Origin: Isoetes taiwanensis
Lineage: Eukaryota > Streptophyta > Lycopodiopsida > Isoetales > Isoetaceae
Length of the DNA stretch: 64,000 bases
Direction of reading: 5' to 3'
Assembly (NCBI GenBank): GCA_021234155.1
Contig: JAJEKV010000026.1
Coordinates: forward strand, 17,038,283-17,102,282
Both the position numbers and the translations under genes were made by a program. The notes beneath the pieces are model-generated. The model made no database searches, was not told the origin of the DNA, and saw only the letters and a program-made list of their open reading frames with translations. Of the stretch, positions 47,639-58,709 are shown in pieces. Each line of letters starts with the position of its first letter. The stretch's first letter is position 1.

Positions 47639-47761
47639 CTTATACAGTGATGTGTGCAGCAAAGTTTCATAGGACTCATTCAAAGTTACTACAGCTTTTA
47701 CGCCAAGACTTCTTAAGTGAGGCACATCCCTAGGAAATGGCACTGCACCGAGCAACAAAAA
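47639..47761 (-). pseudogene. PTPMT1: PTPMT1-like phosphatase exon
   Basis: One 41-codon exon with AG (TGTGCAG) and GT (AAG|GTACTC) borders reads LLLGAVPFPRDVPHLRSLGV then AVVTLNESYETLLHTSLY. This is the first part of the dual-specificity phosphatase domain of plant PTPMT1/PGP-phosphatase-like proteins (LLLGAVPFP-DVP-L-LGV-GVVTLNE-YETLVP-SLY), which act in mitochondrial cardiolipin synthesis or phosphoinositide turnover. The HCKAGRGRS catalytic exon is not present. It lies between PPR and PGAP1-like fragments on the same strand. Confidence 0.8.
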
Positions 47762-47879
47762 CTGCACAATACAAAGGCCATAACAATTAGGTTAATCTAA
47801 AGTAATTAGTTTCAAGTGTATAATCGTAACCTCTAACATTCGTATATTTTCAGAGACAAAATCCTACTGTTTAAATCTG

Positions 47880-48700
47880 CCCTTGCACTTTAGCAGTGAG
47901 AGTAACTACACCATCAGACATGACAGTCAACACAACTATATCTGGTTTCTTCCCTTGCATTTGGATTTGACGGAAGAGTTGGAGTGCATTATCATCACTT
48001 CCATGCTGAGCATATATACCCTATTGCCCCCCAAGAAATTGTGTCACGTCTTTGTATCTTGGAGAAAACTCTCTCTGCATCTTCCAAGTGTTCAAACTTC
48101 CCATAAGCATTGATAAGGACAGTTCCAACTATTGCCTCAGCTTCCAATCCACTTGCAATAATGTGCGCTATGAATTGCCTTAATCTCAGCTAAACAATAA
48201 CATGCACTAAAAATTATGCTAAAGGTGTACTTATCTGGTTCCAACTGCATTTGTCGAAATAACTGAAGTGCATCTCGTTCATTCCCTTCTTGACAATATG
48301 CTAAAATCATGGATGTCCAGGAAACAACATTCTTCTGCTCAAAGGTTGTGACATCATCTTTCAAAGACCTACATTTTGCATACATATTGACAATTGCATT
48401 ACATACAACCAAATCATCCAACAAACCAGATTCAGCAACAGATGCATGAATCACCCTTCCTCTATTAAATATTCTGTGCATAAATAGGCACCCAAAATTG
48501 TTGTATATGTAAAACTATTTGGTTTGATGCCTTCAATCTGCATGCATCTAAAGAGTTGGAGGCCTTCCCTAACCTGCTCGTGCTGGATATGCACTGCGAT
48601 GATAATAGTCCACGAAAATATGTTTCTTACTCCTCAATGCTTTGAGTTCTTCAATATTTCGTGTTTCAAATACAGTGTAAGTATCAGGGCCTTGGCATCC
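47880..48700 (-). pseudogene. PPR protein fragment 2
   Basis: The minus strand reads, in three or more frames, NIFSWTIIIAV, EGLQLFRCMQIEGIKPNSFT (about 48,560), RVIHASVAESGLLDDLVVCN and AIVNMYAKCRSLKD (48,137-48,481), NVVSWTSMILAYCQEG, ALQLFRQMQLEPDKYTFSII, then AIVGTVLINAYGKFEHLEDA, RVFSKIQRRDTISWGAI and YAQHGSDDNALQLFRQIQ. These are five or more PLS-type PPR motifs of an organelle RNA-binding protein. Frameshifts near 48,460, 48,150 and 48,010 destroy the frame. Overlapping plus-strand frames are antisense artefacts. Confidence 0.85.
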
Positions 48701-48761
48701 TAAGTCAGCTCGGTCTACCTTGCCAATTAGCCAGTTCCAACATCCCCGATCCAAAACGTAA

Positions 48762-48912
48762 GTGACCGCCAGTTTACAGGAAGCAATAAGTTTGAAACTA
48801 TCCTAGGTATATTCCAGTATATACTTAGAATATATCAAAAACCCACATAAGCAAGGGCTAGCAAAAACCCACAAAAGCAAGGGCTTGCCCCCTTAGGGGC
48901 AACCCAAAATTC
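48762..48912 (-). repeat. 152-bp dispersed repeat, copy 3 (diverged, reverse orientation)
   Basis: On the minus strand it reads TTTTGGGTTGCCCCTAAGGG, then a GTGGGTTTTTG block partly duplicated, then TATACTGGAATATACCTAGG and CTGTAAACTGGCGGTCAC. This follows the same order as the copies at 20.55 and 22.64 kb, with clear divergence. It sits about 70-100 bp 5' of the minus-strand PPR/PTPMT1/PGAP1 fragments. Confidence 0.75.
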
Positions 48913-48919
48913 AAATCTT

Positions 48920-49940
48920 GGATAATCTACTGTTTTGGTTACCACCCGAAACTTTGAGCTTTAATACCATGATTTGAAATATCAAGAAAACTACCATCAG
49001 CCTTTTCTGGATTTAATGATATAAGTAAGCCATATACTTACACCATGGTGAGTGATCTATGTTTCCTATTCCGTACCTTGATTCCCATTACGAGTTTCTT
49101 CCTTGACCTTAGTGCCAAGTCAAGAAGTATTGCAATATAACTCAGGGTATTTCACCTCAATCTAAGTGGTATAGAGAATCTTACCAGGCTTGTGATCCCA
49201 ATTTGGCCAGACTTTCCAAACCAAAGAATTTTTTGTAACAAGCCCTACACCTTGAGTAGATATCGGCACTAGGTGCACCATAGCGCCTAATGAAGTAAAT
49301 CACCAAAATGGTTATAACTTTCATAGATGTTATGACTACAGGTCGCTATGACATTGTAGCATATCTTAGAATACTTTATTAGGGGCTGCCAAACCAATAT
49401 TAAAAGGTTATAGCATTAACAATATAAAGCTCAACAATTTTTAAGGTATATACGACAGGTCGATTCCACCAGGCTCACTTATGTGGGAGGCTTGTTAAAT
49501 TATAATAAATAACATGCCCCATAGGGTCTATCTTAATATCAACAACAAACTCCATATGGTCAAATAACAATTTAAGAACTGATGGATTCAAAGGCTGCTT
49601 AAAAGACATATTCAGTATGGGCAAAACGAAAGATCCTAATATTAAACCTAACAATATTAAAGCCAAAATTCAAGTATTGAATAATTCAAGTATTGAAGAA
49701 AGAGCTATCTAGTATGTACATAATCAACAACAATTCCAGCATGTCCACATGGTCCTATCCTTTCACCATCTGGTTTTCTTGCTGCCGCGGCTTTTTTCTG
49801 ATGGTGGCAGGGTGCTTTTTATTTGCAAAAAACCTCTTCCAAACCTCTTCCTCTTGCGGCCTATTTTTCTTATCACTTATATGCACCCAGTCCCTACACA
49901 ACATGACAGCAATGATAATAAGTAATGAAGGAATCATAGA
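48920..49940. other. No recognised feature
   Basis: AT-rich with short open frames only (up to 87 codons). Nothing matches a family I know. Confidence 0.45.
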
Positions 49941-49949
49941 ACAAAGTAT

Positions 49950-51545
49950 AAAATAAATAGTAAATAGTAAAGTTTATTAACATCCATGAGAGCCCATAGG
50001 CTATGGGACAAACATATTGAGTGTAAATATGAAACAATATTGAGATGTTGCACTCAGCATTGTCCAGGAGTTCTCGAAAGTAAAGCCCCAAGTATGGGAG
50101 CATTAAATGGTGCTAGAACAACTTATCCATGGGTATACTCCAACCAATCATGGAATATTTGGCCCGTAGGTTATCATGTCTATGGAAAAAATAAATAGTG
50201 TGTCCTTCAGTCTCAATGTCTTCATTACAAGCACAGGTCCTTTGCTGCTCCACAATATTCAGCCACCTCCCTCGTTCGATCATTAAACAACGAGAGCTCG
50301 TATAAATACACGCTATTGTTCTGATCTGGCTAGGAAACATAGTGTGAAGGCTCAAGTTTTATGCTCACGCTTTGGATTAAAGTCACTAATATAATATTGG
50401 GCGGATGCAGTATGGTATAAAGGCATTCGCTTTGAACCCTTTTGAATAGGGACTAACCGAAAGATTCAAGCGCATAAACCAACCTTGCAGATCTTTATAC
50501 CAACAACTTTTTCCATTCAAATCAAGTTGCATAGTAGCATTAAGTGTAAGCCAAACAAGGTAGCCCACTTGCATTTTCTTTTTCTGATCCATGTATCTCA
50601 AAGCGTTACTCATAGCATGGATTTCCAGCGGGTAGGAGACACTATCATAAAATAGGGATCTTATATGGGACCCGCACGTTTCACCTTGAGTGTTATGTGC
50701 AGCCATGTTTTTTGGATTGCTTCCATTTGGATCTGCTCAAGGATGGCTCCCATATTTCATTGGCATACAACGCAACTGGCATCATAAGTGCTTCGAAAAG
50801 TTTCTTCCGAAGTGGCCAGCAGCAATATGGGTGTGGCGACAAATGTTCGACAATGAAGAGAATGCTTTCATAGCCGTTGCAATCCTGTAATCCCATCGTT
50901 AATCCATGACTTGCGCACAGTGTATACTTCATGCCCTAAATATTTACAATATTGAGCCTTCTCGATTGCTTCCCCCTGATAGAGCAATCAACAGATTGCA
51001 TACCAAAGCATAAGACCTTTGTTTTTTTCAAATTACTGTAAGCCCAAATTGTGCACAGAAATTGCCCAAAATGCCAAGCTGCTTTTGCAAATCTTTTACA
51101 GTGTGAGAGCCTAAAGCAAATTATTAGCATATAATAAAAGAATTACCAAGTCATGGAAAATGCAGGGAAAATGACATCTTGATTGCTTAAGAAAATCCTC
51201 TAGTTGGTCTATATACAGTCCGAACAAAGTAGGAGAAAGCAGATGACCTTGCTTTACTCCTATATCATGAGAATTAAATCTGAGAGGCCGTCTGGTGTAG
51301 CAACTCTTCCACGGGCTAGTTCATACAATCTGCCTATGACAAGCACCCACTTGTTCGAAACACCAAGTTGGCTTAATCTATCTAGCAGTTTTTGACGGGG
51401 AACGGTATTGAACACCATCGCGAAGTCAACAAAATAGCAGAGCAAGGGCTTTCCTTGTGACTTGGCCGCCGTCCAAGTTTGCAACTGCCAAAGTAACCTT
51501 ATGCCATGTCAGCAGCTTAAAACGTGGCAAGGAAAAAGATCCGCC
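49950..51545 (-). mobile_element. LINE family C copy 1 (5'-truncated)
   Basis: A minus-strand LINE remnant. Positions 51,260-51,484 encode part of an RT: VDFAMVFNTVPRQKLLDRL, LYELARGRVATPDGLSDLI. Positions 50,693-50,932 encode the post-RT stretch (KLFEALMMPVALYANEIWEP). About 50,120-50,350 encodes a C-terminal Cys/His segment (RTCACNEDIETEGHTIYFFH). The 3' end is AT-rich (about 49,950). It is closely matched by 54,325-55,833 and ends at the same 5' point, after GGCAAGGAAAAAGATCCGCC. Stops in all frames. Confidence 0.75.
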
Positions 51546-51908
51546 TGGAACGACTGGAATGACTGGAACGCCTGGAAGGACAGGAACGACTGGAACCATC
51601 TCGAGGTGAGTGGTCCATCCCTCATATGAAGAGAGTTGCCCGTCGGAGAAACACTATTGCACCACAATCTCTTCCTGTTGAGTGTGCTACTCCAGCTGAA
51701 CCAGCAGTGGACCAGCAGTGCATCATCTGCTCGCAACCAGTAGTGCATCATCTGGACTAACCTGGGCTGATCAGGTGGAAGTATCATCTACTAATAGTGA
51801 CTCCATGGATTTGGAACACTGGCCAGCAGACCCCCCTGCATTATGAAGCTGGTTTCCTAGAATGTTCGGGGTGTTGCTTCCTCCCCAACTAAAAGGAGCA
51901 GACTTTTT

Positions 51909-52253
51909 ATGGCTCTTGCTATGTTGAATTCAGATTTCTATTGTCTACAAGAGCACAAGTGCAAAAAAGAGGACGTGCAAAAGGTAGCTTCTGTGGTAGG
52001 TAGGAAATATAACGTCTTGGTGGCTGCAGCAGACTCGGCAAAAGCGAGGGTCCTTACAGCATGGAGGCATGATATAGCAGTCACATTCACTCATACTGAC
52101 AGATTTAGTCGCTGGATCATTATCAAGTGGTTTGACAAGGGACAAGAATGGGGGCTAGTGAATGTGTATGTGCACAATAGACCTCATCAGAAAGGTGCAC
52201 TCTGGGCTGCTTTGAGATCCAAACTAGTTCGACTGGGGGCTCATGTTGCATAG
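51909..52253 (+). pseudogene. LINE B copy 2 endonuclease N-terminal part
   Basis: A 114-codon frame from LALAMLNSDFYCLQEHKC to LRSKLVRLGAHVA, corresponding to the first half of an AP-like endonuclease domain (LQE-x-K active-site Glu, GLVNVYVHNRP, W-AL-S-L). A TAG at 52,251-52,253 separates it from LLVGDFNMVELEVHQCGRG, the metal-binding GDFN motif, which continues in the same frame. The domain would nick the target site; here it is broken. Confidence 0.75.
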
Positions 52254-52426
52254 TTGTTGGTGGGTGACTTCAATATGGTGGAGTTGGAAGTTCATCAGTG
52301 TGGCAGAGGATCAAAAATCATCCAAGGCTTCTTTTTTAGAGTTGCAACAATTCAGAGCGATGGTGTCTCTCCAAGTTCAAGATGGGCCTCTAATCTCTGA
52401 TCCTGAGCAACTTAAGTTCTTTCTGC

Positions 52427-52918
52427 ATGGCCACTTTTCTTCCTTTTTTGCTTCTCGTCGCCTTCCCTTCCAATCAGGAGGCATTACTGGCAAAGATACA
52501 TCCTATTATATCTGAGGAACAAAGAGCTACTCTAGAAGCAGAGATTACGGTGAATGATTTAGCAGATGCTATCTTTCTTTTGAAGAAAGGAAAGTGTCCT
52601 GGAATTGATGGTATTCCTATGGAGTTCTTTCAGGAGTTATGGGATTGGGTTGGCGATGATGTGTATGACGCGTTTCAGGATTTCAAGAGGCAAAGGCGTC
52701 TAGAAAAAATTCTTAACTCAAGCTGCATTTCTCTTATTCCCAAGTGTAAGGAACCTTCATCAATTTCGGACTGGCGCCGTATCACTTTGCTATCTTCTGT
52801 GTACAAGATTTTTGCTAAAGCTTATGCACAAAAGCTTCGAGATGTTCTTGCTGATTCCATATCCTTTACACAGTCAGGACCCATGGCAAAGCAACCAAAC
52901 TTCTTGGTATCCATGTAG
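52427..52918 (+). pseudogene. LINE B copy 2 reverse transcriptase N-terminal part
   Basis: A 163-codon frame with the plant-L1 RT entry motifs: ATLEAEITVNDLADAIFLLK, GKCPGIDGIPMEFFQELWDW and ISLIPKCKEPSSISDWRRIT followed by LLSSVYKIFAKAYAQKLRDV. It ends abruptly after SFTQSGPMAKQP, where the ID-x-x-KAFD catalytic stretch should follow; a deletion joins it to the post-RT segment starting at about 52,920. No polymerase activity is possible. Confidence 0.8.
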
Positions 52919-54324
52919 GTGTTCATATCTCATCAGGAGATGCGTGGGAGGCAGTGATTAAGGGCTTGGAAAAGCACCTTTTCTGGTGGTCCACAGCAAA
53001 GCTTTCTATGGCGGGACGAATCGTTGTGGCTAAGTCAGTTTTAAGTAGCACCCATGTGAATATGGCTTCGTTCATGTTGGCTCCACAGTCAAAAGTACAA
53101 CTTATCGTCAGGATTGTCAGGAACTTTATCTGGGGGGGAACAGAGGAGGGTGCTGCTGTCAAAGTCAGTTGGGAAAGTGCATGTTGCCTTGGGATGATCA
53201 ATTTCTTTTGCAGAGTAAGGTGATGATTTCTAAGTTTATTTGGAGAATTTTGCATAATGTGGACGAGTCCCCGGGTTCCCGTCTTGTTTATCAGTCTTTG
53301 CAAATGTGCATTTCTTTTGGGTCTCCATCTCTTAGGCCACTTTTCCCTGGTCTCTGTTTTATCCACTGACCGCATACCCTAATGCGTCCCCATTTCTTAG
53401 AGGATTGCTAGTTGCGTAGGAGACTATACAATCTATGTTTCATTTTCACCATCTTGCGCACACTAGCACTACTGCAAGTTGTTGGTGGATTCCATTGGAT
53501 GGTGGTCCTCTGGTATCTTCAGTCCACCCATTTAGATCAGCAGGTATATATATGATATCTGATTGGTATAATAATTAAAGGCAGTTGCTGACATGGGAAG
53601 AGTTTAGAGCTAAGTTCCTCCTTTTAAGGTGGGATCGGGCTATTTGGAAGAAGGTGCCTTCAATTCTTCCTCCAGTAGCACAAGTGGATGACCCCCACCC
53701 TTGGGTAGTTCATGAGCGTGTCAAAGCAGATAAGTTGGTGAATTCCATGTACAAGGTCTTGCTTGCTGCGGACGTCTTGCCTCCTTCGTCCAAGTGGCCT
53801 TTGGTCATTCCTAGGGATCGATAGAAAGCAGTATGGATTCCTGTGTAGACATGTCAGACATGCTTGGTTGTGGCTTCAAGGCCTCTTTCATTGCAATTTG
53901 AATAGCCAACAGGTGTTATTAGCAGTCTATCCAAGTAATTGGGATAATTTGGCAAAAAGGGCATTCCATTTGGCTTCTGCATGGATCATTGGATCCATTT
54001 AGAAAAGAAAGAATCTTCTCATATTCAAAGGTCTTGTTTGTTCAGATGCACAGATCCTTCTTGATGCCCAACAACGAATCGTCAAAGCATTCAGGTGCTC
54101 ATCAATTGCTAATAAGGTGAAGAGCCGTATTTGGGAGCACTATCTTCAGATTCATACTTATGAGTTTTTGTTTGCTCTTCATATTGTTTAGATGTTCTAT
54201 TTGAGTGGGGTGGTTTTGCTTTGGTGGACATTCTCTCCACTGAGTTTTTAGTCCCCATTGTACTTTGTAACTTTCTCTGGATAATAAAGGCTCAAGTCCT
54301 TCAAAAAAATAAGTAAATAAATAA

Positions 54325-55833
54325 AATAGAGCAGAGTATAAAATAAATAGTAAATAATAAAGTTTATTAATATCCATGAGAGCCCATAGGTTATGGGACA
54401 AACATATTGAGTGTAAATATGAAACAATATTGAGATGTTCAAAGATTATTAACACTCAGTGCTATCCAGGAGTTCTCGAAGGTAAAGCCCCAAGTATGGG
54501 AGCATTAAATGGTGCTGGAACAACTTATCCATGGGTATACTCCAATCAATCATGGAATAGTTGGCCCATAGGTTATCATGTCTATGGAAAAAACAAATAG
54601 TGTGTCTTTCAGTCTCAATGTCTTCATTACAAGCACAGGTCCTTTGCTCCTCCACAATATTCAGCCACCTCCCTCGTTCAATCATTAAACAACGAGAGCT
54701 CGTATAAATACATGCTATTGCTCTGATCTGGCTAGGAAACATAGTGTGAAGGCTCAAATATGGCTGAATTTTATGCCCACGCTTTGGATTAAAGTACTAA
54801 TATAATATTGAACTTTCTTCTTGGCTGACGCAGTATGGTATAAAGGCATTCGCTTTGAACCCTTTTGAATAGGGACTAACCGAAAGATTCAAGCGCATAA
54901 ACCAACCTTGCAGATCTTTATACCAACAACTTTTTCCATTCAAATCAAGTTGCATAGTAGCATTAAGTGTAAGCCAAACAAGGTAGCCCACTTGCATTTT
55001 CTTTTTCTGATCCATGTATCTCAAAGCGTTACTCGTAGCATGGATTTCCAGCGGGTAGGAGACACTATCATAACTGGCATCACAAGTGCTTCGAAAAGTT
55101 TCTTTCGATGTGGCCAGCAGCAATATGGGCGTGGCGACAAATGTTCGACAATGAAGAGAATGCTTTCATAGCCGCTGTGATCCTGTAATCCCATCTTTAG
55201 TCCATGACTTGCGCACGGTGTATACTTCATGCCCTAAATATTTACAATATTGAGCCTTCTCGATTGCTTCCGCCTGATAGAGCAATCGACAGATTGCATA
55301 CCAAAGCACAAGGCCTTTGTTTTTTTCAAATTACTTTAAGCCCAAATTGTGCACAAAAATTGCCCAAAACGCCAAGCTGCTTTTGCAAATCTTTTACAGT
55401 GTGAAAGCATAAAGCAAATCATTAGCATATAATAAAAGAATTACCAAGTCATAGAAAATGCAGGGAAAATGACATATTGATTGCTTAAGAAAATCCTCTA
55501 GTTGGTCTATATACAGTCCGAACAAAGCAGGAGAAAGCAGACAGCCTTGCTTTACTCCTATATCATGAGAATTAAATCGGAGAGGCCGTCTGGTGTAGCA
55601 ACTCTTCCACGGACTAGTTCATACAATCTGCCTATGACAAGCACCCACTTGTTCAAAACACCAAGTTGGCTTAATCTATCTAGCAGTTTTTGACGGGGAA
55701 CGGTATTGAACACCATGGCGAAGTCAACAAAACAGCAGAGCAAGGGCTTTCCTTGTGACCAAGTTTGCAACTGCCAAAGTAACCTTATGCCATGTCAGCA
55801 GCTTAAAACGTGGCAAGGAAAAAGATCCGCCGG
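54325..55833 (-). mobile_element. LINE family C copy 2 (5'-truncated)
   Basis: Near-identical to 49,950-51,545 in the same orientation, with the same RT fragment (55,558-55,770), the same Cys/His segment (about 54,600-54,660) and the same 5' breakpoint after GGCAAGGAAAAAGATCCGCC. It lacks about 130 bp present in copy 1 (around 50,650-50,785) and has a short extra segment near 54,441. The family-B LINE lies exactly between the two copies. Non-functional. Confidence 0.75.
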
Positions 55834-55914
55834 GACAAGATTGATTACGACATGGTAGCCAGATCGGCTATGTTGCGTTGGATTTTATTTTTGGCGCTTT
55901 GATTCCCACTTTCT

Positions 55915-57390
55915 ACACCCTTCTATAAAGCTCACATGACGGAAACTCTCTCCCACCGATGGCTTCACCACCGCCGTACTTCATCGAAGATGCCAATTTG
56001 TCTACCTCACAAAAGGTGAGCTTTCAGTTCTTATATTTTTTCTTGAGCTGCCTTGTGAATGAAATCCATGAAACATGGTAGTTGCCGTTCATTGTGTGGA
56101 ATAATATGTTTTGCTTGTTGAAGCATCATGGTTGCAAATGCATGTTGACATTTTAGTATAGTTTTTCTTATTGTCCTGGAAGTACAAAGCATAGTCTTGA
56201 GCTTTACCATTACGATTGTCATGGATAATATGCATTCACATCAGTCAGGTCACAGCATTGCAGTGTATAAAGTTAGTGCTACGAATTTAAGAGAGTCATC
56301 TATCCTGCATGGCTAATAGTTTCCATAAAACATGAAGGAATGCCAAAACATGTTTCCCTTGGCATGGCTGCAGCTTGTTAGGGCCATGTATTGGACCAAG
56401 CAACAAGTGAAGCCAAGACATTAACTGAAGAGGTCACAGATTCTACGGGGCATTTATTTACTGAAGGGGTTCCACGTTGACAAAACATCCATGGCTACAA
56501 GCTTTACATAGGTCCTCATTACTGTCAAAAAATCTATTCTCGTAATGGTGGCCATGTTCATATGATAGAAAAGATTGGGCTTGTTCTGTACTTCCTAATT
56601 CCTAAACTAATTCAGAAATAACAGCTGGATCAATAGTATGCTGCCCAGCCAACTTAAAAAAAGGTGAAGTATTGGGATAGGGATTCCTGTCTAGCCATGT
56701 TTACATTGGATGAGATATGATAATGTTGATCTTATGCACAATCTATCCATGTATCTTATTTTCATGTTTTCAAATCTAGAATGCATGATGTTAGAAAAGC
56801 CATTTCCTAACAGATTCTTGGGCTTTATTCTGCCAGGTACCAAGTATGGGAATTGTAAGATATCATGGACAAACATTGCTGGAGCAGCTAGAAAGTGCCT
56901 ATGTACTGGCAAGACAGCAGGTCTGATGTCATAACAAACATTATAGATACACGAGCCTAAAATGGACAGGCTAAAACAGTTTTGACAAATTCTTTTTGTT
57001 GTTAATTAGATCAGACTGAAGGGTTGATCCGAAGCCATAGAAAAGCATCGGTAGCAACAGCAAAGGTTGATGGGAGATGCTACCTTTTATGTTTAGTAGT
57101 TTATAATCTGCTTATCCATATCAATTTTCAGGCATCTGCATTTTGTAATGAGCAAACCTCATCACATGGAATGCCAAAAAGGATGCTTCGTAGCCATGGT
57201 CACAGACAGCAGTTCCTAAAGCAGGTTAATGTTAATTTGTCTGTGTTTTAAGGTGTTTGGTTCTAAACATCTCTGAGGCATCACAATTACTGGCAGGACA
57301 GGAGGCAAGTGAGGAAGACCTATCCAGCAGCACTAATGAGGGGCTCTTATTGGCAGTAACGAAGTTCTTGTCGGCAAGAGAGTCCTAGTG
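55915..57390 (+). CDS. Putative small multi-exon gene of unknown function
   Basis: A tentative gene model. A CTATAAAG box lies at about 55,923. The first ATG in good context (55,960 region) gives MASPPPYFIEDANLSTSQK, then a GTGAGC donor at about 56,016. After a long intron, about 56,838-56,919 reads SMGIVRYHGQTLLEQLESAY then VLARQQ, with AG and GT borders. About 57,132-57,224 reads ASAFCNEQTSSHGMPKRMLR with AG and GT borders. About 57,268-57,390 reads SEASQLLAGQEASEEDLSSS to a TAG. Exons 2 and 3 are phase 0; the last join does not fit phase, so its acceptor is uncertain. I do not recognise the protein. It starts about 130 bp after the LINE C breakpoint. Confidence 0.4.
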
Positions 57391-57399
57391 CAAAAGTTA

Positions 57400-57950
57400 A
57401 GAAGAAAGAGGTGTATTATTTGTCATTTGCCTTTATGCATCATGCGTGCATTATGATTGCCGCAAATGAGCAAGCTAGAAACATTATATTTCTGCAGGTT
57501 TATATGAAGTTTGTAATGTTTGAGATGGGAGGTTAGTTCAGTTTTGATTTACGAAATAAGTCATTCTCTGAATGAAAACGAAATGAAGGTGATACATACG
57601 AATGCCATATCAGTAATATATGCAAGAAAAAAAAAATTAAACACCGTTGCTTCAATTTTTGCCTGCAATTTGGACGTCCTGGAATCCTGCAAGCAACTAT
57701 TGTATATGCAAAAACTTTACCGATGTCTTTTAGTGACCGAAAAGCCATCCACGTATTCTAAGCATCCATCCGTGCAAATCCGGCAAGAGGATTTATATTG
57801 CCGATTAATTTGCTATTTGCAGCGAAATGGCTTTGAAATACTGTGCCCCTCTTTTGACGCCTTTTTTGTTCCACTGTTCTCTTGCGCTGTATCAGCTAAA
57901 ACTGACTCCGATGCATAGGAATTTTCTCAATGCTTTTCAAAATGCTGAAT
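57400..57950 (+). other. Unassigned stretch with a 132-codon open frame
   Basis: The frame at 57,520-57,918 has no recognised motif. It follows the putative small gene and may be its 3' flank or untranslated region. I do not support it as a separate gene. Confidence 0.3.
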
Positions 57951-58560
57951 GATTCTGAATCCTCCGATGTATCAGCTATACTACCTTTCAAATATGTCCG
58001 TGCCTGCATTGCGTAGGTCTATAGCACAACTAGATAAATTTATTAGACATCTGCAAATATGGATTAAAGCGCAACCAACATGAAACCAATAAGACTGAAC
58101 ACAAATCTGCTTGCTTACACAAATGAAGTGCATCAGGATAAATTGGCAGTCCCTAAATTTATGGGCACGGTTATAGGCATCCTTCATTACAGAATTATGT
58201 TTTGTCATGTTTGATCACAATTGTTGACAATTTGACAATGTCAACACCCCCCCTCAAAATTTATCATTCTGTATATATCTGATGTGCGGCACTCGAATAC
58301 AGGAATGACTACTTAATTTGACTCCAACTGAACTGAACCATTTACTAGACTTCAACAGAAATAACTCAACATGAATTGAAAGAGTTCGCCATAAATTCAG
58401 ACCTGCACCATGCCTAACTCAAGGACGCATTCCAGGAATCTTTTCTTTGCCAAGGGTTTGGTGAAGATGTTTGCAGTCATGTGTTCAGTCCTCAAGTGCT
58501 GAATCATGATGTGATTTTCTGCAACCTTTTCCCTTGTAAAATTTCGGTGAGAAGGTCGAA
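57950..58560 (-). mobile_element. Ty1/copia 3' remnant: RNase H end, PPT and LTR start
   Basis: On the minus strand 58,290-58,560 reads ENHIMIQHLRTEHMTANIFT then KPLAKKRFLECVLELGM, the classic end of copia RNase H (VRTEDQ-ADIFTKPL). It is followed by a polypurine tract (TTTTGAGGGGGGG, ends 58,247) and an LTR beginning TGTTGACATTGTC at 58,246 and running to lower coordinates. The LTR's far end is not defined (possibly near 57,950). RT, integrase and gag are missing from this element. Confidence 0.75.
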
Positions 58561-58626
58561 GCTTTAAGCAAGTTTTTTTTTTCCCCTTCTACGGATGCAA
58601 TTTTGAAGCTGCAGGTGGTGATGCCT

Positions 58627-58706
58627 ACGAGCAGTTTGGCATCAGGCACGAATCATGCGAAGATAAACGAGCAGTTTGGCATCAGGCACGAATCATGGGA
58701 AGATAA
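58627..58706. repeat. 40-bp tandem duplication
   Basis: Two copies of a 40-bp unit starting ACGAGCAGTTTGGCATCAGG at 58,627 and 58,667 differ by one base (CGAAG versus GGAAG). It lies in otherwise unassigned sequence. Confidence 0.9.
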
Positions 58707-58709
58707 AGG

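Larger units (their letters stand above)
51546..54312 (+). mobile_element. LINE family B copy 2 (L1-like, internally deleted)
   Basis: A plus-strand L1-like element. It begins with a short TGGAACGACTGGAATGACTG repeat (51,546-51,600). An endonuclease N-terminus follows (NVRGVASSPTKRSR near 51,860, FYCLQEHKCKK with the catalytic Glu, then VGDFNM near 52,265), then an abrupt jump to the RT (GKCPGIDGIPMEFFQEL, FAKAYAQKLRDVL) and, after another deletion, SMAGRIVVAKSVLSSTH and FIWGG. It ends with GATAATAAAGGCTCAAGTCC and an A-rich tail (about 54,302-54,310). The YADD region is missing. Confidence 0.8.

Noticed and set aside
47883-48113. Plus-strand frame over the PPR region
   Set aside because: Antisense of minus-strand PPR motifs, which are far better supported.
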